DNA of 64,000 nt from Lachnospiraceae bacterium (GTDB lineage Bacteria; Bacillota; Clostridia; Lachnospirales; Lachnospiraceae), in the NCBI GenBank assembly GCA_021770785.1, contig JAETQH010000007.1, positions 1-64,000 on the forward strand, given 5' to 3'. Under the pieces are notes generated by a model. The model searched no databases and was not told the origin of the DNA. It was given only the letters and a program-made list of their open reading frames with translations. Every line of letters begins with the position of its first letter. Position 1 is the stretch's first letter. This document shows positions 35,063 to 43,969 of the stretch, in pieces. Position numbers and translations under genes: made by a program.

Positions 35063-35116
35063 GTGTAAACATTTTACACAAATATGAGTAAAAATAAGCG
35101 ATGGTTTTTGTATAAT
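35063..35116 (+). promoter_or_regulatory. Possible control region of the conjugation operon
   Basis: GTGTAAA-CAT-TTTACAC (35063-35079) is a perfect 17-bp palindrome, and TATAAT lies at 35111-35116 without a good -35 box. This fits an activated or repressed promoter for the operon that starts at 35312. Confidence 0.45.
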
Positions 35117-35180
35117 AATACCATTTTTGAGTTTGTTTTACCGAAATTGAAAAAGAAAAATAATAAAAAAAGGGAAAATA

Positions 35181-35227
35181 GTCAATTGTAGGCAGATGTA
35201 CCGAATCGGGAAGCCGGTACTATTGAC
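35181..35227 (+). promoter_or_regulatory. Structured leader of the conjugation operon
   Basis: GTCAAT (35181-35186)/ATTGAC (35222-35227) enclose GTACCG (35198-35203)/CGGTAC (35215-35220). If transcription starts near 35123 this nested stem lies in the 5' leader. A DNA cruciform or an oriT-like site is an alternative. Confidence 0.4.
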
Positions 35228-35311
35228 GGAAAAGAATCTTCTGATATGATTAAAAGAAGTAAAAGCACATGTGATTTTTATAATTTGATATGAAAAAGGA
35301 GGCTTGCACGC

Positions 35312-35677
35312 ATGTATGACCTGGTGTGCAGGGCCGATACCCTTTTTCTTGCTGCGCAGATCAGAATGGAAGGCATTCTGCTGACAGGGAACGAGTGGGA
35401 TTTTTTGATGGAAGACCCCGAGGACGGCGTATTTGCCACCCTCATTGACAAAGCGGAAGATATCGGCGCCAGCGGATATCAGCTTTTGATGACCATAGGG
35501 GTAATCGGTCTGGTATTCTCGATTATTTTTACGGCAATTTCCCTGCTCATGACATCCAACGCGCAGAAGAAGGAGGAGAAAAAATCACATGCGCTGGTTA
35601 TATGCGTTGCTGGAATCTGTATTTTCAGCGTATTCAGCATAGTCGGTTTTTTCAAATCAATCGGCTCTGGATTATAG
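35312..35677 (+). CDS. Two-TM pilin-like conjugation protein (VirB2/TrbC-like), copy 1
   Basis: 121 residues, ATG with AAAAGGAGG. A ~50-residue N-terminal region is followed by two hydrophobic helices (LLMTIGVIGLVFSIIFTAIS and LVICVAGICIFSVFSIVGFF) separated by a charged loop (NAQKKEEKKS). This is the topology of VirB2/TrbC-type pilin precursors and their Gram-positive counterparts. The protein at 36092-36511 shares the TM-loop-TM half closely enough to be a paralogue. First gene of the conjugation operon. Confidence 0.65.
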   Translation: MYDLVCRADTLFLAAQIRMEGILLTGNEWDFLMEDPEDGVFATLIDKAEDIGASGYQLLMTIGVIGLVFSIIFTAISLLMTSNAQKKEEKKSHALVICVAGICIFSVFSIVGFFKSIGSGL

Positions 35678-35749
35678 TTAGTCACTTGAGGTGGAGGCAA
35701 AAAGCTCCACCTTTCTTTTTTGCGCAAAAATTTGGGAAGGAGGAAGAAG

Positions 35750-36088
35750 TTGGCATCAACAGGAGTATTCAGGGTACCAAGGGAGTTTAAGGATGAAGAT
35801 AAATGGTTCCGCTATTTTACCAAGAAACAGGCACTGGTATTGATACTGGTATTACTGGCGGACTACAAGCTTATTATGGCAGCTGCACCCCACGGTATGG
35901 TTATTGCGGCTGTCATTGTGTCTATTTTAATTACTCTGGTGGCAGGCGGCATGGTCATGATCGAACTGCCGGTAGATGTGATGTTTCTGACAGGGGGTGG
36001 CATTACGCTGGATCAGTGGCTTTTCAGGGTGATGTTAAGGAAATGCCGCCGGGTGTTATATACAAAGCATACACAGGAGGGAAGCTGA
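35750..36088 (+). CDS. PrgI-family conjugation protein
   Basis: 112 residues using TTG at 35750, which has AAGGAGG six bases upstream; an earlier TTG lacks a site. FRVPREFKDEDKWFRYFTKKQALVL at the start, two hydrophobic segments (~32-75) and the ending typical of PrgI/TcpE-like proteins (LTLDQWLFR-type, here ITLDQWLFRVMLRK) identify it. In Gram-positive systems PrgI-like proteins are inner-membrane partners of the VirB4 ATPase. It lies two genes before the VirB4-like genes. Confidence 0.75.
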   Translation: MASTGVFRVPREFKDEDKWFRYFTKKQALVLILVLLADYKLIMAAAPHGMVIAAVIVSILITLVAGGMVMIELPVDVMFLTGGGITLDQWLFRVMLRKCRRVLYTKHTQEGS

Positions 36089-36091
36089 TGT

Positions 36092-36511
36092 ATGAAAGGA
36101 AAAAATAGAAGAAAATGCCATTCAAGGAAAAAGATATGCACAGCGGCGCTTTTTTTATGCGTACTGCTGCTGACGGGGTGCGGGGATGACGGGGAGAGCA
36201 TTTACAATTTCTCAGGCGTTGAACCAAAGGAGATCGACCCGTGGGTATACCTGCAGGATACCGCACTGTCCTCGAACACACAGATACTTGGTTTCGCCTC
36301 ATCCGCAAGCCGCCTTGGGATTACCGTAGGGGTTGCGGGCATCGTTTTTTCCATTCTGTATATGGCGATCCGGATTTTTTTTGCCCGGAACGCGAAAGTC
36401 AGGGAGGAAATCAAGGAGGAGGCCATGATAAAGGGAATGGTGGCAATTATGATTTTCAGCGTCCCGTTCTGGCTGGGGATTTTTAAGCTGGCAGGAGAGA
36501 TGCTGATTTAA
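36092..36511 (+). CDS. Lipoprotein-like two-TM conjugation protein, paralogue of copy 1
   Basis: 139 residues. A signal of the lipoprotein type ends in LLLTGCGDDG, giving a lipobox cysteine near residue 30. The C-terminal half repeats the TM-loop-TM module of the protein at 35312: GVAGIVFSILYMAIRIFF, then NAKVREEIKEEAM, then MVAIMIFSVPFWLGIF. The N-terminal half is unrelated to that protein. It may be a membrane-anchored channel or pilus-like subunit. Confidence 0.65.
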   Translation: MKGKNRRKCHSRKKICTAALFLCVLLLTGCGDDGESIYNFSGVEPKEIDPWVYLQDTALSSNTQILGFASSASRLGITVGVAGIVFSILYMAIRIFFARNAKVREEIKEEAMIKGMVAIMIFSVPFWLGIFKLAGEMLI

Positions 36512-36521
36512 GGAGGAAGCA

Positions 36522-37526
36522 ATGCAGACTATAGATACATTAGTCCGCTCCGTGCAGATAATCGCAGTAATTATCGTGGTTTTACTGGCAATATTCGGCG
36601 CGGTTGGATTTTATTTCATGAAGATACACAGGAGCAGGGTACAGGAGAAACATCTGGATTACAGCCAGTTTAGAAGGCTGGACTCCCTGGAATATGTGAA
36701 ATTCGACGACGTGGGGGAGTACATGGTTGTTGCAGACGGGAAAAAGCGCTTTATCGGGGCAATTGCCTGCAGTGGGTGCGAGTTCCGCGATGCGGAGGAC
36801 GAGGAACGCCTGCAGATTATACGGGGATACCTTTCCTTCATCAATGTACTTGATAACCAGAATATACAGTTTTGGCAGATGGCAAGGGATGTCAACCTGG
36901 ATAAGATGGTAACGGATTACAAGGAGCAGCTCACGAGCCTTCAGGAGAGGCAGTATCTGATGACGCTGGATTATGAAGAAATAAAAAAGGAGTCGGAGCA
37001 GGTTCCGGAAGGTGAAGAAGAACGGTACGACCTGTATTATCAGAAACTCAGGCAGATGCAGAGGGAAATCATGTCCCTGGGCTACTGCGTGGCTCAGCTG
37101 AAAATCCAGGTGCAGTATCTGGAATCCGTCAGCGGCGAGAAAGCAGATCCGCATTTGGATCAGTTGTATATTTACGACTGGACTTATAACGCCATTGATT
37201 TTACACAGGAACTTACGGAGAGAGAGATTTACTCCAAAGCTGAGAAGCAGCTCGAGAACAGGGCGGCGGCGTATATATCCTCACTCCGCAACGCCGGGGT
37301 AAAGGCCCGGATGCTGACAGGAGTGGAAATACTGGAACAGATGCGCCGCTATACACATCCGGTCAGCGCAGCAAAGTACCGCGCTGACGAAATTCTGCAG
37401 TCCGCATATGACAGCATTGCGGTGACGAGCAGTTCCTTAAGGGAAATGGAAGAAACGGTCAGCCAGAACGCATTAAGGGAAATGGCGGCAGAGTTTGCAT
37501 TCATGGAAGAGGAGGAGAATCTGTAG
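36522..37526 (+). CDS. Membrane-anchored VirB4 N-terminal-like protein
   Basis: 334 residues, ATG with AAGGAGG. One TM helix (~8-30) is followed by a domain resembling the N-terminal part of VirB4/TraE ATPases (ADGKKRFIGAIACSGCEF, LQIIRGYLSFINVLDNQNIQ, VNLD) and a long helical C-terminus (~130-330) with RRYTHPVSAAKYRADE. There is no P-loop. It lies directly before the complete VirB4-like gene (stop TAG then ATG), so it is probably a structural partner derived from a VirB4 N-terminus. Confidence 0.6.
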   Translation: MQTIDTLVRSVQIIAVIIVVLLAIFGAVGFYFMKIHRSRVQEKHLDYSQFRRLDSLEYVKFDDVGEYMVVADGKKRFIGAIACSGCEFRDAEDEERLQIIRGYLSFINVLDNQNIQFWQMARDVNLDKMVTDYKEQLTSLQERQYLMTLDYEEIKKESEQVPEGEEERYDLYYQKLRQMQREIMSLGYCVAQLKIQVQYLESVSGEKADPHLDQLYIYDWTYNAIDFTQELTEREIYSKAEKQLENRAAAYISSLRNAGVKARMLTGVEILEQMRRYTHPVSAAKYRADEILQSAYDSIAVTSSSLREMEETVSQNALREMAAEFAFMEEEENL

Positions 37527-39743
37527 ATGAATCGGGAAATTATAGCAATTCTGCTCATAGCGGCATCGGGAATCTTATTTTTTGTAATCATGGCGGTTGT
37601 AATAGTAAGACTGCTTAAAAACAGGGAAAAGCCGAAACCGGCAGGAGAGGACGAGAAGCTGTTCAGGCGGGTATCTGCGGCGCGGGAGATAGTGGCGCCG
37701 GATGGGGTGGATCCGAATCCCCTGTCTTATTTCATTCTGAATGATGCAGGGCATGACGTGTATGTAAGGTGCTTTACCATTGATGCCCTGCCCAAACGGA
37801 CTGCTTTTGCAACGACATTTCCAGCCCTGTTCAACAGCGGGCGGATGCGGGTCAGCGTTTTCATAGAGCCGCTGCCGGAGAGCCGTGCGGCACATATGCT
37901 GGATACGACAATCGTTGAAATCGAAACGAATATTATCAGTGCGGAAAAGAATTACAACCGGAATATGCTCCGCAAGCTGAACGGGAAGCTGCGGGAGACC
38001 GAAGGGTGGGCAGAGCGTATAGAAACAGGCGAAAACAGCCTTTACCATGTTTATTTCCTGTTCGTGCTCATGACATCTTCGCTGGAGGAACTCAATTATG
38101 AGTCGGATTCTTTCCGTAATCTTGCAAAAGAGAAACAGATTACGGTCAGCGCCTGTTATGGCGTGCAGCCGGAAGCCTTTCTGTCGGGAATGCCTTTAAA
38201 CCGCAGGGTAAACGCAGGGATAGGACCTGTGAAAACTGCCGGATTAAAGAGACATACGATGGACAAACTCAGCATCTCCAGTATCTTTAACCATACCCAG
38301 ACAGATTTCATCCATGAAAACGGCGTCGTTTTGGGAAGGAACATGTCCAGCTGGAAGCCTGTGGCGTATGACTGCTATGATACCAGCCATAACGGATATA
38401 ACGTGGTTTTCTGCGGGATGACGGGTACAGGGAAGTCTGCCACGATGAAGATTCTTGCATCCCGGTACATATCCAAAAACGGATACCGTTTTGTTGCAAT
38501 TGACAGTCAGGCAAGGGGAAACCGCGGGGAGTATGCGATGATGGCGGACGTGCAGTGCGGCATTAATTACCAGATAAAAGTCGGAAGCGACATTATTTTG
38601 AATCCCTTTGAGGTTCGGGAAGAAGAGGAATGGTCGGAAATGGACGGCGATTATATGGTGTTAAAGCTGAAAGATAAAGTGGAAGATGCCAGAAGCAGCC
38701 TTATGATCATGGTCCAGGGAAATAAGGGAGCTGCGGATTTTGAACTGACAACCTACCTTGAGCGTGTCATTACGGACATAATAGTGGAACTGTATGAGGA
38801 ACGGGGAATCATTGACGGCCAGGTGGACAGCCTGTTTGAGGAAGGGCTGCAGGAGAAGGAGATTTTGGGAAGCGGGAAAAGGCGGAAAACGCTGCCCACG
38901 ATGACGGATTTTTATAAAAAGGCTTTAAAAAAGGAGCGCGATAACGAGATCAGGGAACACAAGAAAGCCTACCGCATTCTGCTCGACAGCCTAAAGGAAC
39001 GTATCCGGGAACTGTATTACTGTCCAAAGTGTCTGCGCTTCTATACAAGAAAAGAGTATGAGTCGTTAAAGCATATCTGCGGATGCGGGGAAAATGGTCA
39101 TAAGATACAGGCCATACAGGGGGTAAAAAGCTACTTCGACGGACAGAGTAATGTTGTCATAGACAGGAATGTGAAATTTACCAACATAGACCTGTCGCAG
39201 CTTCCGGAAGAGGAGAGGGCGGTTGCCCGGCTGGTGGCGCTCAGCTTTGTAACGGAACATTTTATAAAGAAAAATGCAATTAACCCAAAGAAAATGGAGT
39301 ATATGGGTGTGATCTGCGACGAGCTGCATGAAAATTTCAAGTCCCTGCCTGCCGTACAGAAGCTTGATTATGTTTCCAGGACGTCAAGAAAAAGGCTGGT
39401 GTCGCTGTGGACGGCAACACAGGCATTGAAGGATTACCAGAGGATGCCGGAAACGGAAGCCCTGTTAAAGCAGGCGGCAACAAAATTTGTATTCAAGCAG
39501 GACTATCAGGACCGGAGCTGGGTGAAAGAAGCGCTCAACCTTACAAATGGACAGGCAGACCGCATCCTGGAACTTGGCGGGGATCCTTCGGACAAGAGCG
39601 AGGACCGGAAAGGGGAAGTCTGCATCGTGGATAACGGAAAGGTATGCTTCTGTAAGGTGGACTACTTAAAAGCGGCGGAAGCGGTATTTGTGGAAACGGA
39701 TGCCAGGACACTGCAGGCTATGTACGGAGGCGAGGCAGGATGA
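37527..39743 (+). CDS. VirB4/TraE-like conjugation ATPase
   Basis: 738 residues. An N-terminal TM helix (~4-28) is followed by a VirB4 N-domain and the ATPase core: Walker A FCGMTGTGKSATMKI near 297 and Walker B EYMGVICDELHENF near 595. The insertion YYCPKCLRFYTRKEY…CGCGENGH around 495-525 looks like a zinc ribbon, which is unusual for VirB4. VirB4 powers assembly and substrate transfer of the type IV secretion channel. The gene overlaps the next by ATGA. Confidence 0.9.
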   Translation: MNREIIAILLIAASGILFFVIMAVVIVRLLKNREKPKPAGEDEKLFRRVSAAREIVAPDGVDPNPLSYFILNDAGHDVYVRCFTIDALPKRTAFATTFPALFNSGRMRVSVFIEPLPESRAAHMLDTTIVEIETNIISAEKNYNRNMLRKLNGKLRETEGWAERIETGENSLYHVYFLFVLMTSSLEELNYESDSFRNLAKEKQITVSACYGVQPEAFLSGMPLNRRVNAGIGPVKTAGLKRHTMDKLSISSIFNHTQTDFIHENGVVLGRNMSSWKPVAYDCYDTSHNGYNVVFCGMTGTGKSATMKILASRYISKNGYRFVAIDSQARGNRGEYAMMADVQCGINYQIKVGSDIILNPFEVREEEEWSEMDGDYMVLKLKDKVEDARSSLMIMVQGNKGAADFELTTYLERVITDIIVELYEERGIIDGQVDSLFEEGLQEKEILGSGKRRKTLPTMTDFYKKALKKERDNEIREHKKAYRILLDSLKERIRELYYCPKCLRFYTRKEYESLKHICGCGENGHKIQAIQGVKSYFDGQSNVVIDRNVKFTNIDLSQLPEEERAVARLVALSFVTEHFIKKNAINPKKMEYMGVICDELHENFKSLPAVQKLDYVSRTSRKRLVSLWTATQALKDYQRMPETEALLKQAATKFVFKQDYQDRSWVKEALNLTNGQADRILELGGDPSDKSEDRKGEVCIVDNGKVCFCKVDYLKAAEAVFVETDARTLQAMYGGEAG

Positions 39744-42439
39744 GGGGACTGAAAAAAGCACTGTGCCTTGCATTGCTGTGCATTCCGCTTTTGCTCTGCC
39801 GGGGAATGGTCGTGTACGCATCCCAGTCTGACAGCATAGAGAATGATGTCGATGAAGGGAACAACAACCGCTTTGATACAACATCACCCTGGCTGAAAGG
39901 TACGTCAGACGAGTCTATTTATGGGAATCCCATTGATGCAGGGGAAGAACAGCAGGATATTACCGTGGGCAAGCCCGGACGTGTGGAAAAATACATTGCA
40001 GAACTGCTAAGGAATATAGGCAGTTCCGTTATTGCACTCCTGCAGGATAACATCGGCGCATCCCTGGACAGTATCGTATACGGGAGGGTAGGAAGCGGGC
40101 AGCCCAACAAGGTTAACATCTATGCCTTTGAACTGCGTAAGGGAAATCCTTACGGCGTGACCGCATCAGTATGTTATGCGCTGCTTAGGGGAATGATGTT
40201 CATTTTCCTCGGGATTACTTTTGTGTTCCAGCTGGCGAAATCAACATGGACAGGGCAGACCGCAAAAAGCAGGGATGAAATCAGGAGTATGTTTCCGTCC
40301 ATGGCATTGAAGTTTGCCGCGCTTATCTTAATGCCGTACCTGCTGGACGTGGCGCTGTATGTGAGGGATGTCCTGCTGTACGGCATTAAGGAAGTAACTT
40401 CGCAGATGATAACCGGAGGGGCAACATTATCACTGTCGAAGGCTTTTCTGATTAATGCGGAGCGCAGCGGAACTTTTGTTGATGCCGTCATGTACCTGGG
40501 AACAGTGGTCTTAACGGTTTATTTCGTGTTTTTATATGTTGCCGTGGCCATAGATATGCTGGTCTGTTTTGTCAGTTTTCCCTTTTTGTGCGTACTTCAG
40601 AGCAGGAAGCGGGATCTGCTTGGCGGATGGGTAATGACCGTGTTTTCCAATATCATGACGCCCGTGATAGATGCCGTACTGCTCCTGATTCCATTGCTCA
40701 CAAGCCTGATGCTGTCGGACACGATAAAAGGCGTGGCGGTTATCCAGCTGGTCATGTGCATGCTTCTTATTCCGGCGAGGATCCGGTTTAAGGCGCTGCT
40801 GGGAATCCAGAGCAACGAACGGAACGGCTTTTTGGGAGCGATGGCAATGATGACGCTCACAAGGGCAATCGCATCACGTATCAAACAGGGTGTTGGAAAA
40901 CTCGCAGATGCTTTTTCTGATGCGAGAAAGAGCCGTATGTATGGCGAAATGGCGGATGTTGACAGGGAAGAAGAGGAGTCCTACTTGTCAGCGGCAGAAG
41001 GAAAAAGCAGTCCGAATAACAGACTATCGGAAGATGGAAATAATCTGTCGAGGGTAGATGGCGGACAGGAAAATGGCGTTTCATCTGCGGAAACAGGAAG
41101 CGAAAAACCGGAAGATCAGAATAATGCGCCAGTCCTTGACAGGGAACCAGATGATATTGCAGTCCCTCAGACGGCGGATTATGCACAGGAAGGGTTATCG
41201 TACGGAAACTTTAAAGAAAGGACGGATTTCCCATCAGATATCTCAGGTGCGGATGATGCCGGTACCGGGACTCCGTCTCAAAATAAAAACGATTTATTGC
41301 GGAGCATAGACGGTGCGATGAATCAATCACAGGAAAATCTGGATAAATTGAAGGTAGACCGCGCGGAACTGGTACAGCAGGATAAACAATTGAGGCGCCA
41401 GATGTTGAACCACAGGCGCGGCTCGGAAGAATACCGGGAGCTGGAAACGGAAAGAGCGGATATAGAAAGCCAGACAGCCCGGCTGGATAAGAGAATCGCA
41501 ATGGAGAACGGGCGTCTTAACCAGCTTCGCCAGCAGTCAAGGCAGCTTCATACAGCAATGGGTGTACATGGGACCCCGACAAGCTTTGATGACAGAAGGG
41601 CGGAGATTTTACAGAAAAGGGCGACCATCTCCAATTTTGAACAACCTGAATTTAAGGGTGTTCTTAGCAATGCACAGATGCGGGATTTATACAAGAAACG
41701 CGCTGTAGCGAATGTGGTAAAGGCAGCTGCCGGGACAGGCGGCGGCGCTGCATTAGGGGCAGTTGCCGGCGGCTCAGCAGTATTTTTAGGTGCTTCGGCG
41801 GCAGCACTTTCTTCCGCAGGAGGTATTCAGGCAGGCGGAGGCGCAGGAGAGGCAGCGGTAGATGTATCTATTGAAGCCGGGCGTATTGCGGGAGCGGCTG
41901 CCAGGAGTGGGGGAAAAAGAATTTACCAGGCAGCTGATATGGCGGCATCCGCTTATCTCATGAATAAAATCAGACCTGCAGCAATGCAGGCATCTTTCCA
42001 TATGGATACCGGAACCACGGTGGGCGGTACAGTGGAAGCTCCTACATTAAATAAGGAAGAAACAGAAACAGTAAGCGGCATAAATACCCGGTCCGGTAAG
42101 CAGATACAGGCAGATGTTTCCTATGCAGTGCAGGAAATCCTGAGCGTAGAAGGCACGATGAAGAACAGTACGGCGCTGCGGGCGATGCAGCAGGCCAACC
42201 TGCGTGCAGAGAAAGAGATAGCAGTCATGCGCGAGGAAGGAAAAGTAGTTCTGACCGAGGAGACAATCCGCACAAAAAGGATAGAAGCCCAGACAGCGGC
42301 GATTTCAGAGGCAGTCCTTTTGCAGATGGAAAAGAAAGCCAGATATGACCGCGGATCCGAGGACTATGAAAATGCGGCAAAAATGATTCAGGAACGGGTA
42401 AAACAGATTTTAGAGGACAAGAACCGTCCCTTGGTATAA
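39740..42439 (+). CDS. VirB6/TrbL-like polytopic channel protein
   Basis: 899 residues. A signal-like N-terminus (ALCLALLCIPLLLCRGMVVY) is followed by an exposed region and at least five hydrophobic segments between ~150 and 370 (FIFLGITFVFQLA, FAALILMPYLLDVAL, LGTVVLTVYFVFLYVAVAID, DAVLLLIPLLTSLML and others). The C-terminal 500 residues are soluble: acidic linker, coiled coil (~520-600), a Gly/Ala-rich stretch (~665-710) and a second helical region. TM block plus large tail is typical of Gram-positive VirB6/TrbL proteins that form the inner-membrane pore. Confidence 0.8.
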   Translation: MRGLKKALCLALLCIPLLLCRGMVVYASQSDSIENDVDEGNNNRFDTTSPWLKGTSDESIYGNPIDAGEEQQDITVGKPGRVEKYIAELLRNIGSSVIALLQDNIGASLDSIVYGRVGSGQPNKVNIYAFELRKGNPYGVTASVCYALLRGMMFIFLGITFVFQLAKSTWTGQTAKSRDEIRSMFPSMALKFAALILMPYLLDVALYVRDVLLYGIKEVTSQMITGGATLSLSKAFLINAERSGTFVDAVMYLGTVVLTVYFVFLYVAVAIDMLVCFVSFPFLCVLQSRKRDLLGGWVMTVFSNIMTPVIDAVLLLIPLLTSLMLSDTIKGVAVIQLVMCMLLIPARIRFKALLGIQSNERNGFLGAMAMMTLTRAIASRIKQGVGKLADAFSDARKSRMYGEMADVDREEEESYLSAAEGKSSPNNRLSEDGNNLSRVDGGQENGVSSAETGSEKPEDQNNAPVLDREPDDIAVPQTADYAQEGLSYGNFKERTDFPSDISGADDAGTGTPSQNKNDLLRSIDGAMNQSQENLDKLKVDRAELVQQDKQLRRQMLNHRRGSEEYRELETERADIESQTARLDKRIAMENGRLNQLRQQSRQLHTAMGVHGTPTSFDDRRAEILQKRATISNFEQPEFKGVLSNAQMRDLYKKRAVANVVKAAAGTGGGAALGAVAGGSAVFLGASAAALSSAGGIQAGGGAGEAAVDVSIEAGRIAGAAARSGGKRIYQAADMAASAYLMNKIRPAAMQASFHMDTGTTVGGTVEAPTLNKEETETVSGINTRSGKQIQADVSYAVQEILSVEGTMKNSTALRAMQQANLRAEKEIAVMREEGKVVLTEETIRTKRIEAQTAAISEAVLLQMEKKARYDRGSEDYENAAKMIQERVKQILEDKNRPLV

Positions 42440-42450
42440 CAGGAGGACAG

Positions 42451-43389
42451 ATGAAAAAGGGCAAATTAAAAGTATTGCTGTGCCTGCTTTTATTCTCCCT
42501 GCTTCTTTCGGGGTGCGAGGGAGATTATGGGTATTATGGAAAAGCAGACATTCCCCCGCTGGTGGAGCAGTGGAGGGAAGAGGTGGAATTTTATGCGGAT
42601 ATGTACGGGATTGCCGAGTACGTCGATGTGCTGCTTGCAATTATCGCACAGGAGTCCGGCGGTGATGCGGAAAAAACACCGGATATCATGCAGTGTTCGG
42701 CAAGTGCGGGACTTCCGGCAAATTCCATAACGGAACCGGTTGAGAGTATCCGGCAGGGGGTGTGGTATTTCAGTTCACTGCTCGCAGCAGGCACGGGCAA
42801 AGGCGTGGATATGGATTCCGTAATACAGGCCTACAATTTCGGCGGCGGATACATAGATTACATAGAAGCGGAACGGGACGGACACCACTCGGAAGCAGCT
42901 GCAAGGGAATTTTCCAGCAGGATGTGCGCACAGCATGGATACTCCGTATACGGAGACGTGCTGTATGTGGAGCATGTACGGTCGTGGCTGAGCGGCTCCG
43001 ATGGCATGGGAGAAGGTGATTACGATACCATGCTGGCATGTATGCAGGAATATTTAGGAGTACCGTATTTGTATGGCGGAAGTGGGAAATATGGTATTGA
43101 TTGTTCTGCACTCACGCAAAAAATCTTTAAGTCAGTGGGCATCACCTTGCCAAGAACGGCGCAATCACAATATGATTTTGTGACGCATATTTCGGACGCG
43201 GAAGCAGAACCGGGTGATCTGGTTTTCTTTGAGGGAACTTACGAAAGCGGCACATATATAACCCATGTGGGTATATATGTAGGAAACGGCAGGATGTTCC
43301 ATGCAAGCTCCGGTAAGGGATATTGCTGTTACTCGTCAATAAACACAGCCTATTACCAAAACCATCTTGTCGGTTTTGGGAGGCCGTAA
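42451..43389 (+). CDS. CwlT-like lipoprotein, lysozyme-like plus NlpC/P60 domains
   Basis: 312 residues, ATG with GGAGG. A lipobox (LLLSGCEG) indicates a lipoprotein. Residues ~38-180 form a lysozyme-like domain with IIAQESGGD (catalytic Glu) and QAYNFGGGYIDYI. Residues ~190-312 are an NlpC/P60 endopeptidase with Cys in GIDCSALTQ and His in THVGIYVG. CwlT of ICEBs1 has the same two-domain order and opens peptidoglycan for the conjugation apparatus. Strong marker of a Gram-positive transfer operon. Confidence 0.93.
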   Translation: MKKGKLKVLLCLLLFSLLLSGCEGDYGYYGKADIPPLVEQWREEVEFYADMYGIAEYVDVLLAIIAQESGGDAEKTPDIMQCSASAGLPANSITEPVESIRQGVWYFSSLLAAGTGKGVDMDSVIQAYNFGGGYIDYIEAERDGHHSEAAAREFSSRMCAQHGYSVYGDVLYVEHVRSWLSGSDGMGEGDYDTMLACMQEYLGVPYLYGGSGKYGIDCSALTQKIFKSVGITLPRTAQSQYDFVTHISDAEAEPGDLVFFEGTYESGTYITHVGIYVGNGRMFHASSGKGYCCYSSINTAYYQNHLVGFGRP

Positions 43390-43409
43390 AGAAACAAGGA
43401 GGAAGAAAC

Positions 43410-43961
43410 ATGAAATATGGTAATTTCAAAAAAGCGCTGTTTTCAACACTGGTTACAATTCTGGTGGTTCTGCTTTTTCTGACGGGCACGTTTTTACTGG
43501 TTACGTCAAGAGATGGCACAGGGGAAGACAAATCGCAGACAGAGGACATGGCAGGACAAGAGGAAGTGCCTTTGGAACAGTCGGCCGGACAGGATCCGGA
43601 GCAGTTTTTACAGTCATTTGCAGAGGTTTTGTATACCTACGATACCAGGGAACGCAGGTTTTACGAAGGGACGGAAGCATTTATGACACCACAGGCATAT
43701 GCGGAACTAGTGCCGTTTTCAGTAGGAGAATCAATGGAAAGCGGAGAGAAAATTCCGGCAGTGATATCTTCACTTCGGGAGGCGAAGTGCTATTATTGCT
43801 GCTTTTCAGAGACAGAGGCAGAGGTCATCATGGAGAGCTGTTTTACGCTGAACGGAAGCGGAAACGGGCAGATTATGCAGTATATCAAGCTGAATATCGA
43901 AAAGCAGAGCAATGAGTGGAAAATTACAGGTATCAATGTTTTAGATACTCTGGAACAGTGA
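43410..43961 (+). CDS. TcpC/VirB8-like membrane protein candidate
   Basis: 183 residues from the ATG at 43410 (AAGGAGG). One N-terminal TM helix (TLVTILVVLLFLTGTFLLV), an acidic linker, then a ~120-residue domain (LQSFAEVLYTYDTRERRFYE…, ending WKITGINVLDTL) with the alpha-then-beta pattern of NTF2-like domains in TcpC/VirB8 proteins. These link the inner-membrane and wall parts of the channel. The assignment rests on fold pattern and position. Confidence 0.6.
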   Translation: MKYGNFKKALFSTLVTILVVLLFLTGTFLLVTSRDGTGEDKSQTEDMAGQEEVPLEQSAGQDPEQFLQSFAEVLYTYDTRERRFYEGTEAFMTPQAYAELVPFSVGESMESGEKIPAVISSLREAKCYYCCFSETEAEVIMESCFTLNGSGNGQIMQYIKLNIEKQSNEWKITGINVLDTLEQ

Positions 43962-43969
43962 GGTGGCAA

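Noticed and set aside
31984-35079. Shared operator for the XRE repressor and the conjugation promoter
   Set aside because: Both sites have TGTAAA/TTTACA arms, but the spacing is 7 bases in one and 3 in the other, so a common repressor site is not supported.
35803-36108. Alternative frame overlapping the PrgI-like gene
   Set aside because: Shadow of the PrgI-like coding sequence, whose frame has clear TM segments and family features and a ribosome binding site.
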